DNA from: Streptococcus infantis SK970
Lineage (GTDB): Bacteria > Bacillota > Bacilli > Lactobacillales > Streptococcaceae
Reading direction: 5' to 3'
Assembly (NCBI GenBank): GCA_000223255.2
Contig: AFUT01000003.1
Location: 310,001 to 374,000, forward strand
Length of the DNA stretch: 64,000 bases
Shown here: in pieces, positions 40,218-50,716 of the stretch
How positions within the stretch are numbered: position 1 is the first letter of the stretch
Layout: each line of letters starts with the position of its first letter
The notes under the pieces: generated by a model
Told to the model about the DNA's origin: nothing
Database searches by the model: none
What the model saw: the letters and a program-made list of their open reading frames with translations, nothing else
Program-made: the position numbers and the translations under genes

Positions 40218-41993
40218 TTATTTAATTGCGCGTGATTGCAACCCTTCTTCTTCCAAGAAGAGACGGAATGGTACAAGCTCTTCAGCTTCGTATTTTTCCT
40301 TGAAGGCTTTGATTGCTTCTTCTGAGTGTTGTTTTGGATCCAACTCAAGTACTTCTACTGGAAGTGGACGGTGTTGTGTGATGCGGGCATCGATCACAAC
40401 TGTCTTACCTTCTTTGTTCAATTTAACAGCTTCTGCAACGACTGCATCGATATCTTCGATACGGTTTACAGTGAATCCTACAGCACCTTGCGCTTCAGCG
40501 ATTTTCGCATAGTCAGCATTAGGGAAGTCACAACCAAACAAGTGTTTGTTTGTGTCTTGGTATTTGTCCTTGATGAAGGCATATTCACCATTTGAGAAGA
40601 CCACGTTAATAACTGGAAGGTTGTATTGAACGTTAGTGATCACGTCTGGGTAGCACATGTTGAATGCACCATCACCCATGATGTTCCATACTTGGCGATC
40701 TGGATTGTCTTTCTTAGCAGCAATACCTCCAGGAAGGGCGATACCCATTGTCGCAAAGAGTGGAGATGTACGCCACATATTCTTAGGTGTCATGTGAAGG
40801 TGACGAGTTGATGTTTGAGTAGAGTCACCGACATCGATTGAGTAGATAGCGTCTTGATCAGCGTATTTGTTGATAGCGTTGTAAACTTGGTACAATTGCA
40901 ATGGACCTTCAGTTTTACCTTCAAGCTTGTTCATGTAATCGCGCCAGTTTTGGTTATTCTTAACGTTTGCACGCCACCATGGAGTAGATTCAACTGGATT
41001 CACTTTGTCAAGGATTGCTTTGGCTGCTTGACCAGCATCACCAAGGATAGACGCGTCAAGGGCGTGACGTTTACCAAGTTTGTAAGGGTCGATATCCACT
41101 TGGATGAATTTTTCAGTGTTTTTGAATGCTTCGTAAACTTCAGCAAATGGGAAGTTTGAACCAAGGAAAAGAACTGTGTCTGCTTCAAAAACCACTTCGT
41201 TGGCTGGTTTCCAACCAACACGGTAAGCAGAACCTGTCAAACCTTCGTAGTTCCATTCGAACGCTTCGAAGTTTTTACCAGTTGTGATGATTGGGGCTTT
41301 GATTTTACGTGACAATTCAGTAATAACTTCACCAGCTTTAACACCACCGTAACCAGCGTAGATTACTGGGCGTTCAGCATTGTTCAAGATTTCAACTGCT
41401 TTGTCGATTTCAACTTCGTTCAAAGCAGGAGCGATGAATGAACGATCGTATGAACCTGATCCATAGTATGAGTTTTCATCGATTTCTTGGAAACCAAAGT
41501 TTACTGGAATTTCAACGACAGCTGGACCTTTTTTAGAAACGGCAGCACGGCAAGCTTCGTCGATTACTTTTGGTAATTGTTCTGCGTAAGCTACACGTTT
41601 GTTGTAAACAGCGATACCGTTGTACATTGGGTTTTGGTTCAATTCTTGGAAGGCATCCATGTTCAATTCGTTAACTGGACGTGATCCAAGGATAGCAAGG
41701 AATGGAGTGTTATCCATAGCTGCATCGTAAACACCGTTGATCAAGTGAGTTGCACCAGGTCCACCTGAACCAACTGCAACACCGATAGAACCGCCAAATT
41801 TAGCTTGCATAACCGCTGCAAGAGCACCTGTTTCTTCGTGGCGAACTTGCAAGAAACGGATATCTTTGTCTTCAGCCAAAGCGTCCATCAATGAGCTGAG
41901 TGTTCCTGATGGGATACCGTAGATAGTGTCTACGCCCCATGTTTTCAATACGTTGAGCATTGCTGCAGATGCAGTAATTTTTCCTTGAGTCAT
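40218..41993 (-). CDS. spxB: pyruvate oxidase
   Basis: SpxB oxidises pyruvate with phosphate and oxygen to acetyl phosphate, CO2 and hydrogen peroxide, the main peroxide source in mitis-group streptococci. The 591-residue thiamine-diphosphate flavoprotein has the N-terminal PYR domain ([19 protein letters not shown], catalytic Glu in [10 protein letters not shown]), a central FAD domain and the C-terminal ThDP/Mg motif [20 protein letters not shown] near residue 444. It is intact, has AAGGAGAG upstream, a promoter candidate at 42044-42072 and cre-like sequences. Confidence 0.97.
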   Translation of the reverse strand: MTQGKITASAAMLNVLKTWGVDTIYGIPSGTLSSLMDALAEDKDIRFLQVRHEETGALAAVMQAKFGGSIGVAVGSGGPGATHLINGVYDAAMDNTPFLAILGSRPVNELNMDAFQELNQNPMYNGIAVYNKRVAYAEQLPKVIDEACRAAVSKKGPAVVEIPVNFGFQEIDENSYYGSGSYDRSFIAPALNEVEIDKAVEILNNAERPVIYAGYGGVKAGEVITELSRKIKAPIITTGKNFEAFEWNYEGLTGSAYRVGWKPANEVVFEADTVLFLGSNFPFAEVYEAFKNTEKFIQVDIDPYKLGKRHALDASILGDAGQAAKAILDKVNPVESTPWWRANVKNNQNWRDYMNKLEGKTEGPLQLYQVYNAINKYADQDAIYSIDVGDSTQTSTRHLHMTPKNMWRTSPLFATMGIALPGGIAAKKDNPDRQVWNIMGDGAFNMCYPDVITNVQYNLPVINVVFSNGEYAFIKDKYQDTNKHLFGCDFPNADYAKIAEAQGAVGFTVNRIEDIDAVVAEAVKLNKEGKTVVIDARITQHRPLPVEVLELDPKQHSEEAIKAFKEKYEAEELVPFRLFLEEEGLQSRAIK

Positions 41994-42043
41994 AGTGATA
42001 ACTCTCCTTCAAAATAATTTCATATATTTACAAAAAACGCTTT

Positions 42044-42072
42044 TATATAGTAATTGAAAACGATTCTGTAAA
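42044..42072 (-). promoter_or_regulatory. candidate spxB promoter with cre-like spacer
   Basis: Minus-strand TTTACA (42072-42067), a 17-base spacer and TATATA (42049-42044). The spacer contains ATCGTTTTCAA, and a second cre-like sequence TTGGAAACGTTTTTG lies upstream at about 42155-42169. CcpA involvement is inferred. Confidence 0.45.
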
Positions 42073-42187
42073 TTTACAATCCTAATTTATCACATTTGAT
42101 TTTATATTTCTAAGTATATGCTCAGAAACTTTCATTCTCTATTACAGTACAGTTTGGAAACGTTTTTGGAATCTGTTTTAGAATAGC

Positions 42188-42213
42188 AAAAAAGCGGTTA
42201 AGACCGCCTTTTT
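42188..42213. terminator. copper operon terminator
   Basis: AAAAAAGCGGT-TAAG-ACCGCCTTTTT inverted repeat overlapping the copA stop at 42212. Confidence 0.85.
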
Positions 42214-44433
42214 AATCGACTTTAGTAAAATTAAGCATAAGAGAACTGATCAGAACAGAGACTGAACTAAAGGCCATGGCCAATCCCGCAAGTTCTGGAT
42301 TGAGTACCAAACCGAATCCTGAAAAGACTCCTGCTGCAACTGGTATACCGATGAGATTGTAGATAAAGGCCCAGAAAAGATTGAGTAGAATACGATTAAA
42401 TGTCTTCTTACTCATGTCAAAGGCACGTGCCAATCCTAGCAGATTATTAGTTGTAAGGACAAGGTCTGCTGATTCGATGGCAATATCTGTTCCAGAACCC
42501 ATGGCGATTCCGACATCAGCTACACTGAGGGCTGGCGCATCATTGATGCCATCTCCGACAAAGGCCAGTTTGCCATTCTTTTGAAGCTTGTGAATTTCAT
42601 GTGCCTTTTCCTCTGGCAAGACATTTGCGATTACTTCTTCGATCCCAATTTGCTCAGCAATAGCATGCGCTACTCCCACATTGTCTCCAGTAAGCATGAC
42701 CGTTCTAAGCCCACGTTTTTTCAATTTAGCAATGGCTTCCTGAGCATTTTCCTTAGGGATATCTTGTAAGGCTAGCAAGCCTTTTAGCTGACCATCTACG
42801 GATAAGAAGACAACTGTTTTTGCTTCTTTCTCAAGCAAATCAAATCGTTCTTGATAGTCAGTCGGAATATCAAGGTCAGCTAATAGTTTAGCATTCCCAA
42901 GCAAGACTTGTTTTCCATTGATAATCCCAGTCACACCTTTCCCATGCAAGGCTTGGAAGTTTTCTACTGGATAAAGACTGATTCCTAATTCAGACGCCCG
43001 ATTGACAACAGCTTGAGCTAGCGGGTGTTGAGAGGCATCTTCTAATGAAGCAGCCAAACTCAACACTTCTCTTTCATCACCGATAACATCTGTCACTACT
43101 GGTTTTCCCTCTGTCAAGGTTCCAGTTTTATCAAAAACAACCGTTTTAACTTTTGGATTTCCTGTAAAACTGTACCGTTTTTGAGAAGAACCCCCATCTT
43201 AGCACTTCGCCCTGTTCCTACCATAAGCGCTGTCGGTGTCGCAAGCCCAAGAGCACAAGGGCAGGCAATAATCAAAACAGCAACTCCGTAGAGAAGGGAA
43301 GTCACAAAGCTTTCTCCAAGCAAGACAAACCAGATCCAAAAAGTAAGAAGCCCTAAAATGACAACTGCTGGTACGAAAATCCCAGAAATCATGTCTGTTA
43401 AATCTTGAATCGGAGCACGACTGGTTTGAGCTTTCTTCACAAAGTCCACAATCTGAGCCAACATAGTCTCAGAACCCACTTTTTCAGCTTTAAAAATGAT
43501 CGTACCACTATTATTGATGGTTGAACCAATGACAGCATCTCCAACTGATTTATCGACTGGAATACTTTCCCCAGTCACCATTGATTCATCAATACTCGTT
43601 TCACCTTCTAACACAGTCCCATCAACGGCAATTTTTTCACCTGGTCGAACGCGAATGAGATCCCCAACTTTGACTTGTTCTAGAGGTATTTGAACATAAA
43701 CATCATCTCGCAAAACCTCTGCTGTTTTTGCTTGTAGGTCTAATAATTTTTCGACTGCCTGCGAAGTATTTTTTCGCATTTTTTCCTCAAAAACTGCTCC
43801 CAAAAGAATGAAGAAGAGGATAAATGCAGCACTTTCAAAGTAAACGGGCAGACCAGTGAGGAGGGCAACTAAGCTATAGAAATAGGCCACTAGGGTTCCC
43901 AGAGCAACCAAGGTATCCATGTTGGAATTGTGCTTTTTAAAACTAGCCCATGCGCTTCTGATATATGGAACTCCAGCTACCAGCATAATGGGTGTTGTGG
44001 CTAAAAAGGTGCCCCAACGCATGACTTGGTGACTAATTCCTCCTGTCGACATCCCAATCATGAGAATCACAAGAGGCACAGTAAAGATACTAGTAATCCA
44101 AAAACGCTGTGAAAGACTGAGAGACTTTTTAGTTTTTTCAACAACGGTGTAGGTTCCCTTTTGCATCTTCATGCCGCATGAAAATTCATGCTCACCCAAG
44201 TCTTGAGGCGTAAAGCGAATGACTTTTTCCTCATCTTGAGCGATTGGTTCTAGGATCCCTTCTTCTTCGAAGAGAATTTCCTTATAACAGTTTGAAGGTG
44301 TCACACGATGAAAGGTAATCTCAGCAGGAATTCCTTTTTGTAGTTGAATATGGGCTGGATGATAGCCTTTTTCTGCCGTGATACGGATTTTTTGAACACC
44401 ATTTTCAAGACTTGCTTTTACAATTTCAGTCAT
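42212..44433 (-). pseudogene. copA: copper-exporting P1B-type ATPase CopA, frameshift at the phosphorylation site
   Basis: CopA exports Cu(I) across the membrane. The corrected protein has 740 residues: an N-terminal cupredoxin-like domain ending [10 protein letters not shown] (1-100), membrane helices, the metal-binding CPC in [17 protein letters not shown] near residue 392, the phosphorylation loop DKTGT near 434, HP near 470 and GDGINDAPAL near 628. An A run near 43148 is one base short (CAAAAG for CAAAAAG), which destroys DKTGT and yields two frames. Restoring it gives [17 protein letters not shown]. The rest of the operon is well preserved, so an error in the sequence is plausible. Confidence 0.9.
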
Positions 44434-44442
44434 ATCATTCTC

Positions 44443-44813
44443 CTATTCTACAATCATCTTACCGTGCATCATATTCATGCCACAAGAGAAACCATACTCA
44501 CCTGCTTTTTCAGGAGTGATTTCAACCACATATTGGTCTCCCATAGGCAGATCTGCATGCACACCAAAGTCTGGAAATACGATTTGATCCAAGCAAGGTG
44601 AAGGATCTTTTCGATCAAAAATAATGCGAGCTGGTTGCGATTTTTTGAGGATAATAGTTCCTGGAGTATATCCCCCCATGACTTCCACTCTAATTTCTTG
44701 ATAGCCTTTTTTTGCTGAGCTCTCTTAGCATCTTCTTGCGGTTTTTTGAAAAACCAAAAGAGAATAAAAGCAATCATTCCTAGAACAATAATAGATACAA
44801 ATAGATTTAACAT
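44443..44813 (-). pseudogene. cupA: membrane-anchored copper chaperone CupA, one frameshift
   Basis: CupA hands Cu(I) to CopA at the membrane. The corrected protein is 123 residues: an N-terminal helix MLNLFVSIIVLGMIAFILFW, a KR-rich linker, then a cupredoxin-fold domain with copper-binding CGMNMMHGKM at the C-terminus. An A run near 44706 is one base short, so the helix and the domain are in different frames. The domain is clearly related to the N-terminal domain of CopA next door. The gene lies between copY and copA. Confidence 0.85.
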
Positions 44814-44823
44814 AGCGTCTCCT

Positions 44824-45219
44824 TTACATACAATTACATTTTACTTCTGTTACAGCACTTGCTTTTTTCTTAGAAATGACTTCTTCCAAGCCTTTCAAGT
44901 CAGCTAGGGTAAAGTCACATTCTTCAATCAAATCAGCTAGCAAGAGCTTCATCCTGCGGGAACAAAGCTTGTCTTTGATATCCTGAACCAATAAACCTCT
45001 ACTGTCGTCTAGAGTTAAAAGGGCTGAATAGATAAAGGACTTCCCCTGCTTTTCCCGAGTCAAACATTCTTTTTCCACCAAGCGGGCTAAAAGTGTCTGA
45101 ATCGTGGATTTGGACCAGCTAAACCTTTTCTCTAATACTTTTATCAGATCAGTACTTGTCTGCTCTCCCTGCATCCAGATAATCTTCATAACTTGCCATT
45201 CTGCATCCGAAATCTGCAT
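44824..45219 (-). CDS. copY: CopY-family copper-responsive repressor
   Basis: A 131-residue repressor of the BlaI/MecI/CopY family. The winged helix is MQISDAEWQVMKIIWMQGEQTSTDL to about residue 75, and the C-terminal CxC pair VKCNCM plus an upstream Cys bind zinc or copper. Copper displaces zinc and releases it from DNA. ATG at 45219 follows GGAGG. Two operators lie upstream at 45236-45247 and 45276-45287. Confidence 0.94.
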   Translation of the reverse strand: MQISDAEWQVMKIIWMQGEQTSTDLIKVLEKRFSWSKSTIQTLLARLVEKECLTREKQGKSFIYSALLTLDDSRGLLVQDIKDKLCSRRMKLLLADLIEECDFTLADLKGLEEVISKKKASAVTEVKCNCM

Positions 45220-45235
45220 CAGCATACCTCCAAAA

Positions 45236-45247
45236 TCTACATTTGTC
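45236..45247. promoter_or_regulatory. cop box 1 (CopY operator)
   Basis: TCTACATTTGTC, an inverted form of the cop box (KACAnnTGTA type), between the -10 and the copY ribosome-binding site. An identical copy lies exactly 40 bp upstream. Confidence 0.85.
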
Positions 45248-45260
45248 AATTACAATTATC

Positions 45261-45289
45261 AGTATACTCTCAAAATCTACATTTGTCAA
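45261..45289 (-). promoter_or_regulatory. copper operon promoter with cop box 2
   Basis: Minus-strand TTGACA (45289-45284), a 17-base spacer and TATACT (45266-45261). Cop box 2 (45276-45287) covers the -35, so CopY should block RNA polymerase. Confidence 0.88.
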
Positions 45290-45397
45290 CTAAATTTCCT
45301 AAAAATTTTAAAAAGTTAAAATGTATTAAAATTTTTTCTTATATACTCGTTAAGTCCACTTTTTAAACTCTCTTTCATGTTTACAAAGACATAACTC

Positions 45398-45428
45398 AAA
45401 AACCTCCACTTAGAGTGGAGGTTTGTTT
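45398..45428. terminator. lctO terminator
   Basis: AAAACCTCCACT-TAG-AGTGGAGGTTT hairpin just downstream of the lctO stop. Confidence 0.85.
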
Positions 45429-45433
45429 TACTA

Positions 45434-46570
45434 CTAATACAATTTTAAATCATGTGAATCAGCTGGGAAACTTGGATCATATGGATTGTGACGAAGCTTG
45501 AATCGTTTCACATCTTCAATTGTCTGAGTTCCAGATAACTGCATGACTGTCTTCAATTCATCATTCAAATGTTCAAAGACTTGGCGTACACCAACACTAC
45601 CACCAAGGGCTAAACCATAAATGACAGGTCGTCCAATAGCTACTAAGTCAGCTCCAGAAGCCAAGGCTTTAAAGACGTGATGACCACGACGAACACCAGA
45701 GTCAAAAACGATTGGCACACGTTTATTTACTGCTTCAGCAACTTCTTGTAGCGAGTCAAAAGCAGCCGGTCCACCATCAATTTGTCGACCACCATGGTTG
45801 GTTACCCAAATACCTGAAGCCCCTGCATCCAGTGAGCGTTCAACGTCTTCACGGCATTGTGGACCTTTGACATAAACAGGAAGTCCTGAGTATTCTGCGA
45901 TAAACTCTACATCTCGTGGAGATAGGCGTTGTTTGGCTGATTTATAGACATAGTCCATTGACTTACCAGCACCTTGAGGTAGGTATTCTTCTACGATAGG
46001 CATACCAACTGGGAACACAAAACCGTTTCGTTTATCTACCTCACGGTTACCTCCAACTGTCGCATCTGCTGTCAAGACAATAGCCTTATAGCCTTCTGCC
46101 TTGACGCGATCCATAATGTGACGGTTAATGCCATCATCTTTACTAAAGTAGAATTGGAACCAATGAGGTGTACCTTGAAGGGCTTGAGAAATATCTGGCA
46201 GGTCAACTGTTGAGTAGGAACTAGTTGTATAGAGTGAACCGAACTCGTGTACTCCACGCGCAGTCGCAACTTCTCCTTGCTCATTAGCTAGTTTATGGGC
46301 TGCAACAGGTGCCATAATGATTGGTGAAGATAGTTTTTCACCATCAAATTCAATCTCTGTGCTTGGGTTTTCCACATCACATAAGGTCCGAGGAACAATG
46401 AGTTTGTGGTTAAAAGCTCGGATATTCTCTCTCAAAGTAAAAGTGTCCTCTGCACCACTCGCAATATACCCAAAAGAAGCTTTGGGAATAACTTGTTGGG
46501 CCATAGGCTCCAAATCATAGGTATTTATAAAATCTACAGGTCCTTCTGCATTGCTTGTTTTATATGACAT
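45434..46570 (-). CDS. lctO: L-lactate oxidase
   Basis: LctO oxidises L-lactate with oxygen to pyruvate and hydrogen peroxide, and with SpxB forms the peroxide-generating lactate-pyruvate cycle. The 378-residue protein belongs to the FMN alpha-hydroxyacid oxidase family: WVTNHGGRQIDGGPA carries the active-site His and Arg, and FDSGVRRGHHVFKALASGAD binds the phosphate. ATG at 46570 follows GGAGGACTATTG. A palindromic cre-like site lies just upstream. Confidence 0.94.
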   Translation of the reverse strand: MSYKTSNAEGPVDFINTYDLEPMAQQVIPKASFGYIASGAEDTFTLRENIRAFNHKLIVPRTLCDVENPSTEIEFDGEKLSSPIIMAPVAAHKLANEQGEVATARGVHEFGSLYTTSSYSTVDLPDISQALQGTPHWFQFYFSKDDGINRHIMDRVKAEGYKAIVLTADATVGGNREVDKRNGFVFPVGMPIVEEYLPQGAGKSMDYVYKSAKQRLSPRDVEFIAEYSGLPVYVKGPQCREDVERSLDAGASGIWVTNHGGRQIDGGPAAFDSLQEVAEAVNKRVPIVFDSGVRRGHHVFKALASGADLVAIGRPVIYGLALGGSVGVRQVFEHLNDELKTVMQLSGTQTIEDVKRFKLRHNPYDPSFPADSHDLKLY

Positions 46571-46588
46571 CAATAGTCCTCCTTAAAC

Positions 46589-46600
46589 GTAAACGTTTAC
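46589..46600. promoter_or_regulatory. cre-like palindrome upstream of lctO
   Basis: GTAAACGTTTAC is a perfect 12-bp palindrome about 20 bp upstream of the lctO start, similar to CcpA cre sites. CcpA control is an inference. Confidence 0.55.
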
Positions 46601-46770
46601 TTTTGTTTACTAGAATAGTTTAAAACTTTTTCATGATGTTTTCAAAAAATTTGTCTGGACTTTTCATCATAAAGGTAAACAGATTAAGAACTAGAAGTTA
46701 AAGATGATACAGATTCACTCCCCTATCCTATTCTAAACAGAGTCTATGGTTATAAACCTTCCATTAAATA

Positions 46771-46810
46771 AAAAACTCAGGTAGTTCTATGAATACCTGA
46801 GTATCTTTCT
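46771..46810. terminator. pyrE terminator
   Basis: ACTCAGGTA / TACCTGAGT stem (46775-46802) with a downstream T tract on the minus strand. Confidence 0.8.
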
Positions 46811-46812
46811 AT

Positions 46813-47445
46813 TTATACATTTTGCCAATTTTCTTGGTCTTCTTTAAAGCGTTTTAGGAGATCGAGTCCTTCTGGTGTGATGTAGCCTTCTTCTTGGGCT
46901 AGGTGAATGAGCTCACTGTAGTTTGAAAGAGTCACTAGTTTGACACCAGCATCTGTAAAGTTGTTATCTGCTTTTGGTAATTGATAGCTGAAAATTGCTA
47001 CAACACCAAGTACATCAGCTCCTTCACGTTTGGCAGCAGCTACGGCTTCAAGAACTGATCCCCCTGTTGAAATCAAATCTTCAACAACAACCATTTTTTG
47101 GCCTTGGGCTACACGGCCTTCGATTTGGTTTCCAGCTCCATGGTCTTTTGGTTTGCTACGGATGTAAGCAAATGGCAGGTTCATCTTGTCAGCGATGATG
47201 GCACCGTGTGGAATACCTGCAGTCGCTGTTCCTGCAATCACTTCTACCTCAGGGAATTCTGCCTTGATGGCCTCCACAAAACCATTCTCAATCAAGGTAC
47301 GTGTTTCTGGATAAGCAAGCGTCACACGATTGTCTGTATAAATCGGTGATTTAATGCCCGATGCCCAAGTGAAGGGATCTTCTGGTTTGAGGTAAACGGC
47401 TTGAATTTTCAATAGATGGCTAGCAATGTCTTTAGCAAGTGTCAT
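46813..47445 (-). CDS. pyrE: orotate phosphoribosyltransferase
   Basis: PyrE joins orotate and PRPP to form OMP in de novo pyrimidine synthesis. The 210-residue protein carries the PRPP loop [18 protein letters not shown] near residue 118 and the orotate-binding [17 protein letters not shown] at the start. It follows pyrF after 31 bp, sharing its PyrR-regulated leader. Confidence 0.97.
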   Translation of the reverse strand: MTLAKDIASHLLKIQAVYLKPEDPFTWASGIKSPIYTDNRVTLAYPETRTLIENGFVEAIKAEFPEVEVIAGTATAGIPHGAIIADKMNLPFAYIRSKPKDHGAGNQIEGRVAQGQKMVVVEDLISTGGSVLEAVAAAKREGADVLGVVAIFSYQLPKADNNFTDAGVKLVTLSNYSELIHLAQEEGYITPEGLDLLKRFKEDQENWQNV

Positions 47446-47476
47446 GGGTTTCTCCTTTGTATTTTATACTTTATTC

Positions 47477-48178
47477 TTATTTCCAGTCTTGTGTCCATTC
47501 ATCCTTGATAGCATGATAAGCTGCTACTGGATCAGTGGCTTGAGTGATTGGGCGTCCGACAACGATATAGTCACTACCAATCTGATAAGCATCTGCAGGT
47601 GTCATGACTCGTTTTTGGTCTCCAACAGCGGCTCCTGCAGGTCGAATACCTGGTGTCAGACAGATAAAGTCTTGGCTAGTAGCTTCTTTGATGAGCTTCA
47701 CTTCCTGAGCTGAACAAACAACTCCATCTAAACCTGCTTCAGCAGTTTTCTTAGCATAGTGAATAACCGATTCTTGAAGACTGGTTTGGATATTTTGAAA
47801 GTCTTTCATTTGCTCCTCAGAGGTTGAAGTTAACTGGGTAACTGCAATCAATTTGGCTTCTTTCCCAAGGCCTTCACGCGCAGCCTTCATCATCTCAACG
47901 CCACCTGCTGCATGAACATTGGTCATATCAACGCCCAGATGAGACAAGACCTTCATGGCTGATTTAACAGTATTGGGAATATCATGGAGTTTAAGATCCA
48001 GAAAGACACTATGTCCCAAATCTTTCAGATAAGAAACAATCTCAGGACCTGTAGCATAATAGAGTTCCATACCTACCTTTAGATAGAGGCTCTCTCCTGC
48101 TGGAAAAAGAGCTAAAAATTGCTTGACTGCCTCAAAACTTGGAAAATCAAGAGCAATAACTGGACGAGCTTCACGCAT
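47477..48178 (-). CDS. pyrF: orotidine 5'-phosphate decarboxylase
   Basis: PyrF makes UMP from OMP. The 233-residue TIM barrel has the catalytic [14 protein letters not shown] near residue 60 and the phosphate-binding [12 protein letters not shown] near 210. It is the first gene after the PyrR attenuator and precedes pyrE. Confidence 0.97.
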   Translation of the reverse strand: MREARPVIALDFPSFEAVKQFLALFPAGESLYLKVGMELYYATGPEIVSYLKDLGHSVFLDLKLHDIPNTVKSAMKVLSHLGVDMTNVHAAGGVEMMKAAREGLGKEAKLIAVTQLTSTSEEQMKDFQNIQTSLQESVIHYAKKTAEAGLDGVVCSAQEVKLIKEATSQDFICLTPGIRPAGAAVGDQKRVMTPADAYQIGSDYIVVGRPITQATDPVAAYHAIKDEWTQDWK

Positions 48179-48204
48179 ACTTTTCTCCTTTTACCTTTGT
48201 CAGC

Positions 48205-48315
48205 AAGAGAGCATGAAAAAAGGAACCTGCCTACAGCAAGGTTCCACGAAAATTGGGTAGTCTCCACCCTTTCACCGTCTAACCTTAGCTGCCTCTCTGG
48301 ACTGCTTTAAAGGTT
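48205..48315 (-). promoter_or_regulatory. PyrR-binding leader and attenuator of pyrFE
   Basis: The leader contains the PyrR-binding loop AGTCCAGAGAGGCAGC (minus strand, within 48281-48310), an anti-terminator segment and the terminator hairpin GGAACCT...AGGTTCC TTTTTT (48245-48216). UMP-bound PyrR would favour the terminator, as established for pyr operons in Firmicutes. Confidence 0.9.
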
Positions 48316-48383
48316 TTTACTATTCTATTATTTAAAGCGGTACTTGTCAAGTAAAACCAGTAACTGAACAAATCATCTGAAAC

Positions 48384-49649
48384 TTAGCGACTCTGTGTTG
48401 TTTGAGTCGTCTGTGTTGTTTGATCTTGATTTCCTTGATCAGCTTGTTTTTTCTTCTCTTCTTCCTGCTTCTTCTTTTCCTCTTCTTTGGCTTTGACTCT
48501 TTCGTCATCCAGAGCCTTATCCACTAGACTATAGCTATAGATACCGACCTCCATGTCAATACCGCTAGGCACTGTCAACTGTGGTTTTATCTTACTATAG
48601 TAGGGTAATTTCTTCCCTAGTTCTGATAATGGCACCAAAATCTCATCTGTATCATACATAGTAATCTTTAGAAGGTCACTTGTTACCTTACTTGGTGCAA
48701 GTTCAATCTTCTCAATCTCTTGCTTAATTTCTGGACTAACTTCATTTAGCTGAGAAATCAATGTTTTAATTTGTTCCTCATCGTTAAACAAAACAGATAT
48801 GTATTTCTCAGGTAAGTTGTCAGAACTAACGGCAGTTGATTCAATACTTCCGCTTGATAAGATTGGATAATAGCTATCACCAGAAACAGAGTAGGCTACA
48901 ATCCCAAATTCCTTCACTTCAATGGTGAAGTGAACCGGGAATTGATAAACTATCTTAGCCGATTCAATCCAGTGATTCGATTTGACCATTTCCGCATGCT
49001 TATCTTTATTTAAGAGCAGGCTGATCGTATAGTCACTGTCACGAATGCCAGACGCTTCTTTGACTTGGTCTGCACTTGTCTGAACGTTACCCGTAACCTC
49101 AATATGTTTCATTGTTGCTAAAGGGCTTAGAAGATAAATAGACAAGAATAAGATTAGAAAACTAGGAACGAGGATTGTAACTGCTCGCCAGATATGAATA
49201 GAAGGAATAGCCGGTTTTGGAGATTTATTCTTGGTTTTTACCTTTTTCTCTTTCTTAACCTTTTCGTCAGCTTTTTCTTTCTCTACTTGATCCTGACTCT
49301 TAGCGTCTTCTTGAGGAGTTTCCTCTGAATCTTTCTCTTCAGTTGAAGCTTCATCACTAGTATCCGAATCCTTCTCTTCAGATTTTTCGGATTCTTTGTC
49401 CACTTCTTCAGAACTCGTAGATTTTTCTTCCGCTTTTTTACTCAAATACTCGTGGTGTTGTTTTTGCCATTCTGACAATTCTTGAGCACTCTCAGAAAAC
49501 TCTGATACTTGTTCTTCTTTTTCACGAGCTTCTTCCGCAGCTCGTTTCGCCTCTTCTTCAGCTTTTTTTTGAAGATATTCTTGATTTCGTTTTTGCCACT
49601 CTGACAATTCCTTGCCTTGAGTGTCCTGATTCTTTTTATCCTTTGACAT
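48384..49649 (-). CDS. divIB: cell-division protein DivIB/FtsQ
   Basis: DivIB stabilises the FtsL-DivIC complex of the divisome. The 421-residue protein has a long charged cytoplasmic N-terminus with two similar ELSEWQKRNQEYLQKKAEEEA segments, one membrane helix near residues 150-172, a POTRA domain (MKHIEVTGNVQTSADQVKEA) and a low-complexity C-terminal tail of KEEEKKKQ and TQTT. ATG at 49649 overlaps the restored murG stop by one base, and AAGGAAAATTG lies upstream. The order murD-murG-divIB is the usual streptococcal division cluster. Confidence 0.92.
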   Translation of the reverse strand: MSKDKKNQDTQGKELSEWQKRNQEYLQKKAEEEAKRAAEEAREKEEQVSEFSESAQELSEWQKQHHEYLSKKAEEKSTSSEEVDKESEKSEEKDSDTSDEASTEEKDSEETPQEDAKSQDQVEKEKADEKVKKEKKVKTKNKSPKPAIPSIHIWRAVTILVPSFLILFLSIYLLSPLATMKHIEVTGNVQTSADQVKEASGIRDSDYTISLLLNKDKHAEMVKSNHWIESAKIVYQFPVHFTIEVKEFGIVAYSVSGDSYYPILSSGSIESTAVSSDNLPEKYISVLFNDEEQIKTLISQLNEVSPEIKQEIEKIELAPSKVTSDLLKITMYDTDEILVPLSELGKKLPYYSKIKPQLTVPSGIDMEVGIYSYSLVDKALDDERVKAKEEEKKKQEEEKKKQADQGNQDQTTQTTQTTQSR

Positions 49650-50715
49650 CAATTTTCCTTATGATAAATCTTTTTTAGTAGCTCATAAAAATCTGCCACT
49701 GATTTTAATTCATGAGAATTCTTCATCGTGTTTTGATAGATCTCTTTATTTGACAAGAGCTTGTTTACCTTTTTTCTAAAGTAGACAAGGTCAAGTCACT
49801 CTCTTGCAACTCCTCAGCATAGCCTTTCTTCACAAAATAGGCAGCATTTTCAATCTGGTCTCCACGGCTAGCTTCACGCCCCAATGGCACAATGACATGC
49901 AATTTAGCCATAGCAAGGAGTTCAAAAATAGTATTGGCACCACCACGAGTGATGACCACATCAGCAAGATTCATAAGTGGTTGATAGAGTTCGGTCGCAT
50001 AGTCAACACGGTAGAGGTTTGAACTTAGTTCATTTAAACTAGCATCACCTGTCAGATTGATGATATTATAGCGACTAGTCAACTCTTCCTTGTGGTCTGT
50101 AACTAATTGGTTAAAGACACGAGCTCCAGCAGAACCACCGACAAAGAGAAGAGTAGGTAGCTTGTCGTTGAAAAAAGTTCGAATGTCTACCATTTCTTCA
50201 GGTTCTTCCATAACTGGACCAGAAACCTTTGTCACAGCTCCTACATGTTCTACCTTAGTGAGACTAGAGGCTTGCTCGAAAGTAGAGTACATCTTAGTCG
50301 CAAACTTATAGGCAATTTTATTGGCCAATCCCATAGAGAGGTCAGACTCGTGGATGAAGACTGGTACTCTGCATACTCGCGCTGCGATAACAGGCGGAAC
50401 AGATACAAATCCACCCTTAGAAAAAAGGGCTTGTGGACGAACTCGAAGCATGATAAAGAGCGATTGAAGAATTCCAAAAGCAACCTTAAAAACGTCAACC
50501 ATATTTTGCCATGAGAAATAACGACGCAATTTCCCTGTTGCAATCGAATGGAAGGTGACATCTAAACCTGACTTGAGAATTTCATGATGCTCAATCCCAT
50601 TTTTATCACCAATATAGTGGACTTCCCAGCCATCTTCGATGAACTTAGGCATTAACAAAAGGTTGAGGGTAACGTGTCCAACCGTTCCCCCACCAGTAAA
50701 TACAATTTTTTTCAT
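49649..50715 (-). CDS. murG: UDP-GlcNAc--lipid I GlcNAc transferase MurG (frameshift near the C-terminus)
   Basis: MurG converts lipid I to lipid II on the inner face of the membrane. The readable 316 residues contain the N-terminal [28 protein letters not shown] and the UDP-GlcNAc-binding [24 protein letters not shown]. After residue 313 an A run near 49774 is one base short. The intended frame continues [17 protein letters not shown] to a TGA that overlaps the divIB start, giving 355 residues. MurG is essential, so a sequencing error is very likely. Confidence 0.93.
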
Positions 50716-50716
50716 A

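Noticed and set aside
44344..44601. Plus-strand frame opposite cupA and the copA start
   Set aside because: Antisense to two clearly identified copper genes; no ribosome-binding site or conserved motif.
48181..48330. Small plus-strand frame in the pyrF leader
   Set aside because: The region folds as a PyrR attenuator and the frame has no start signal.
50250..50561. Extra minus-strand frame inside murG
   Set aside because: It lies within the intact part of murG in another frame and its product is Leu/Arg-rich with no family resemblance.
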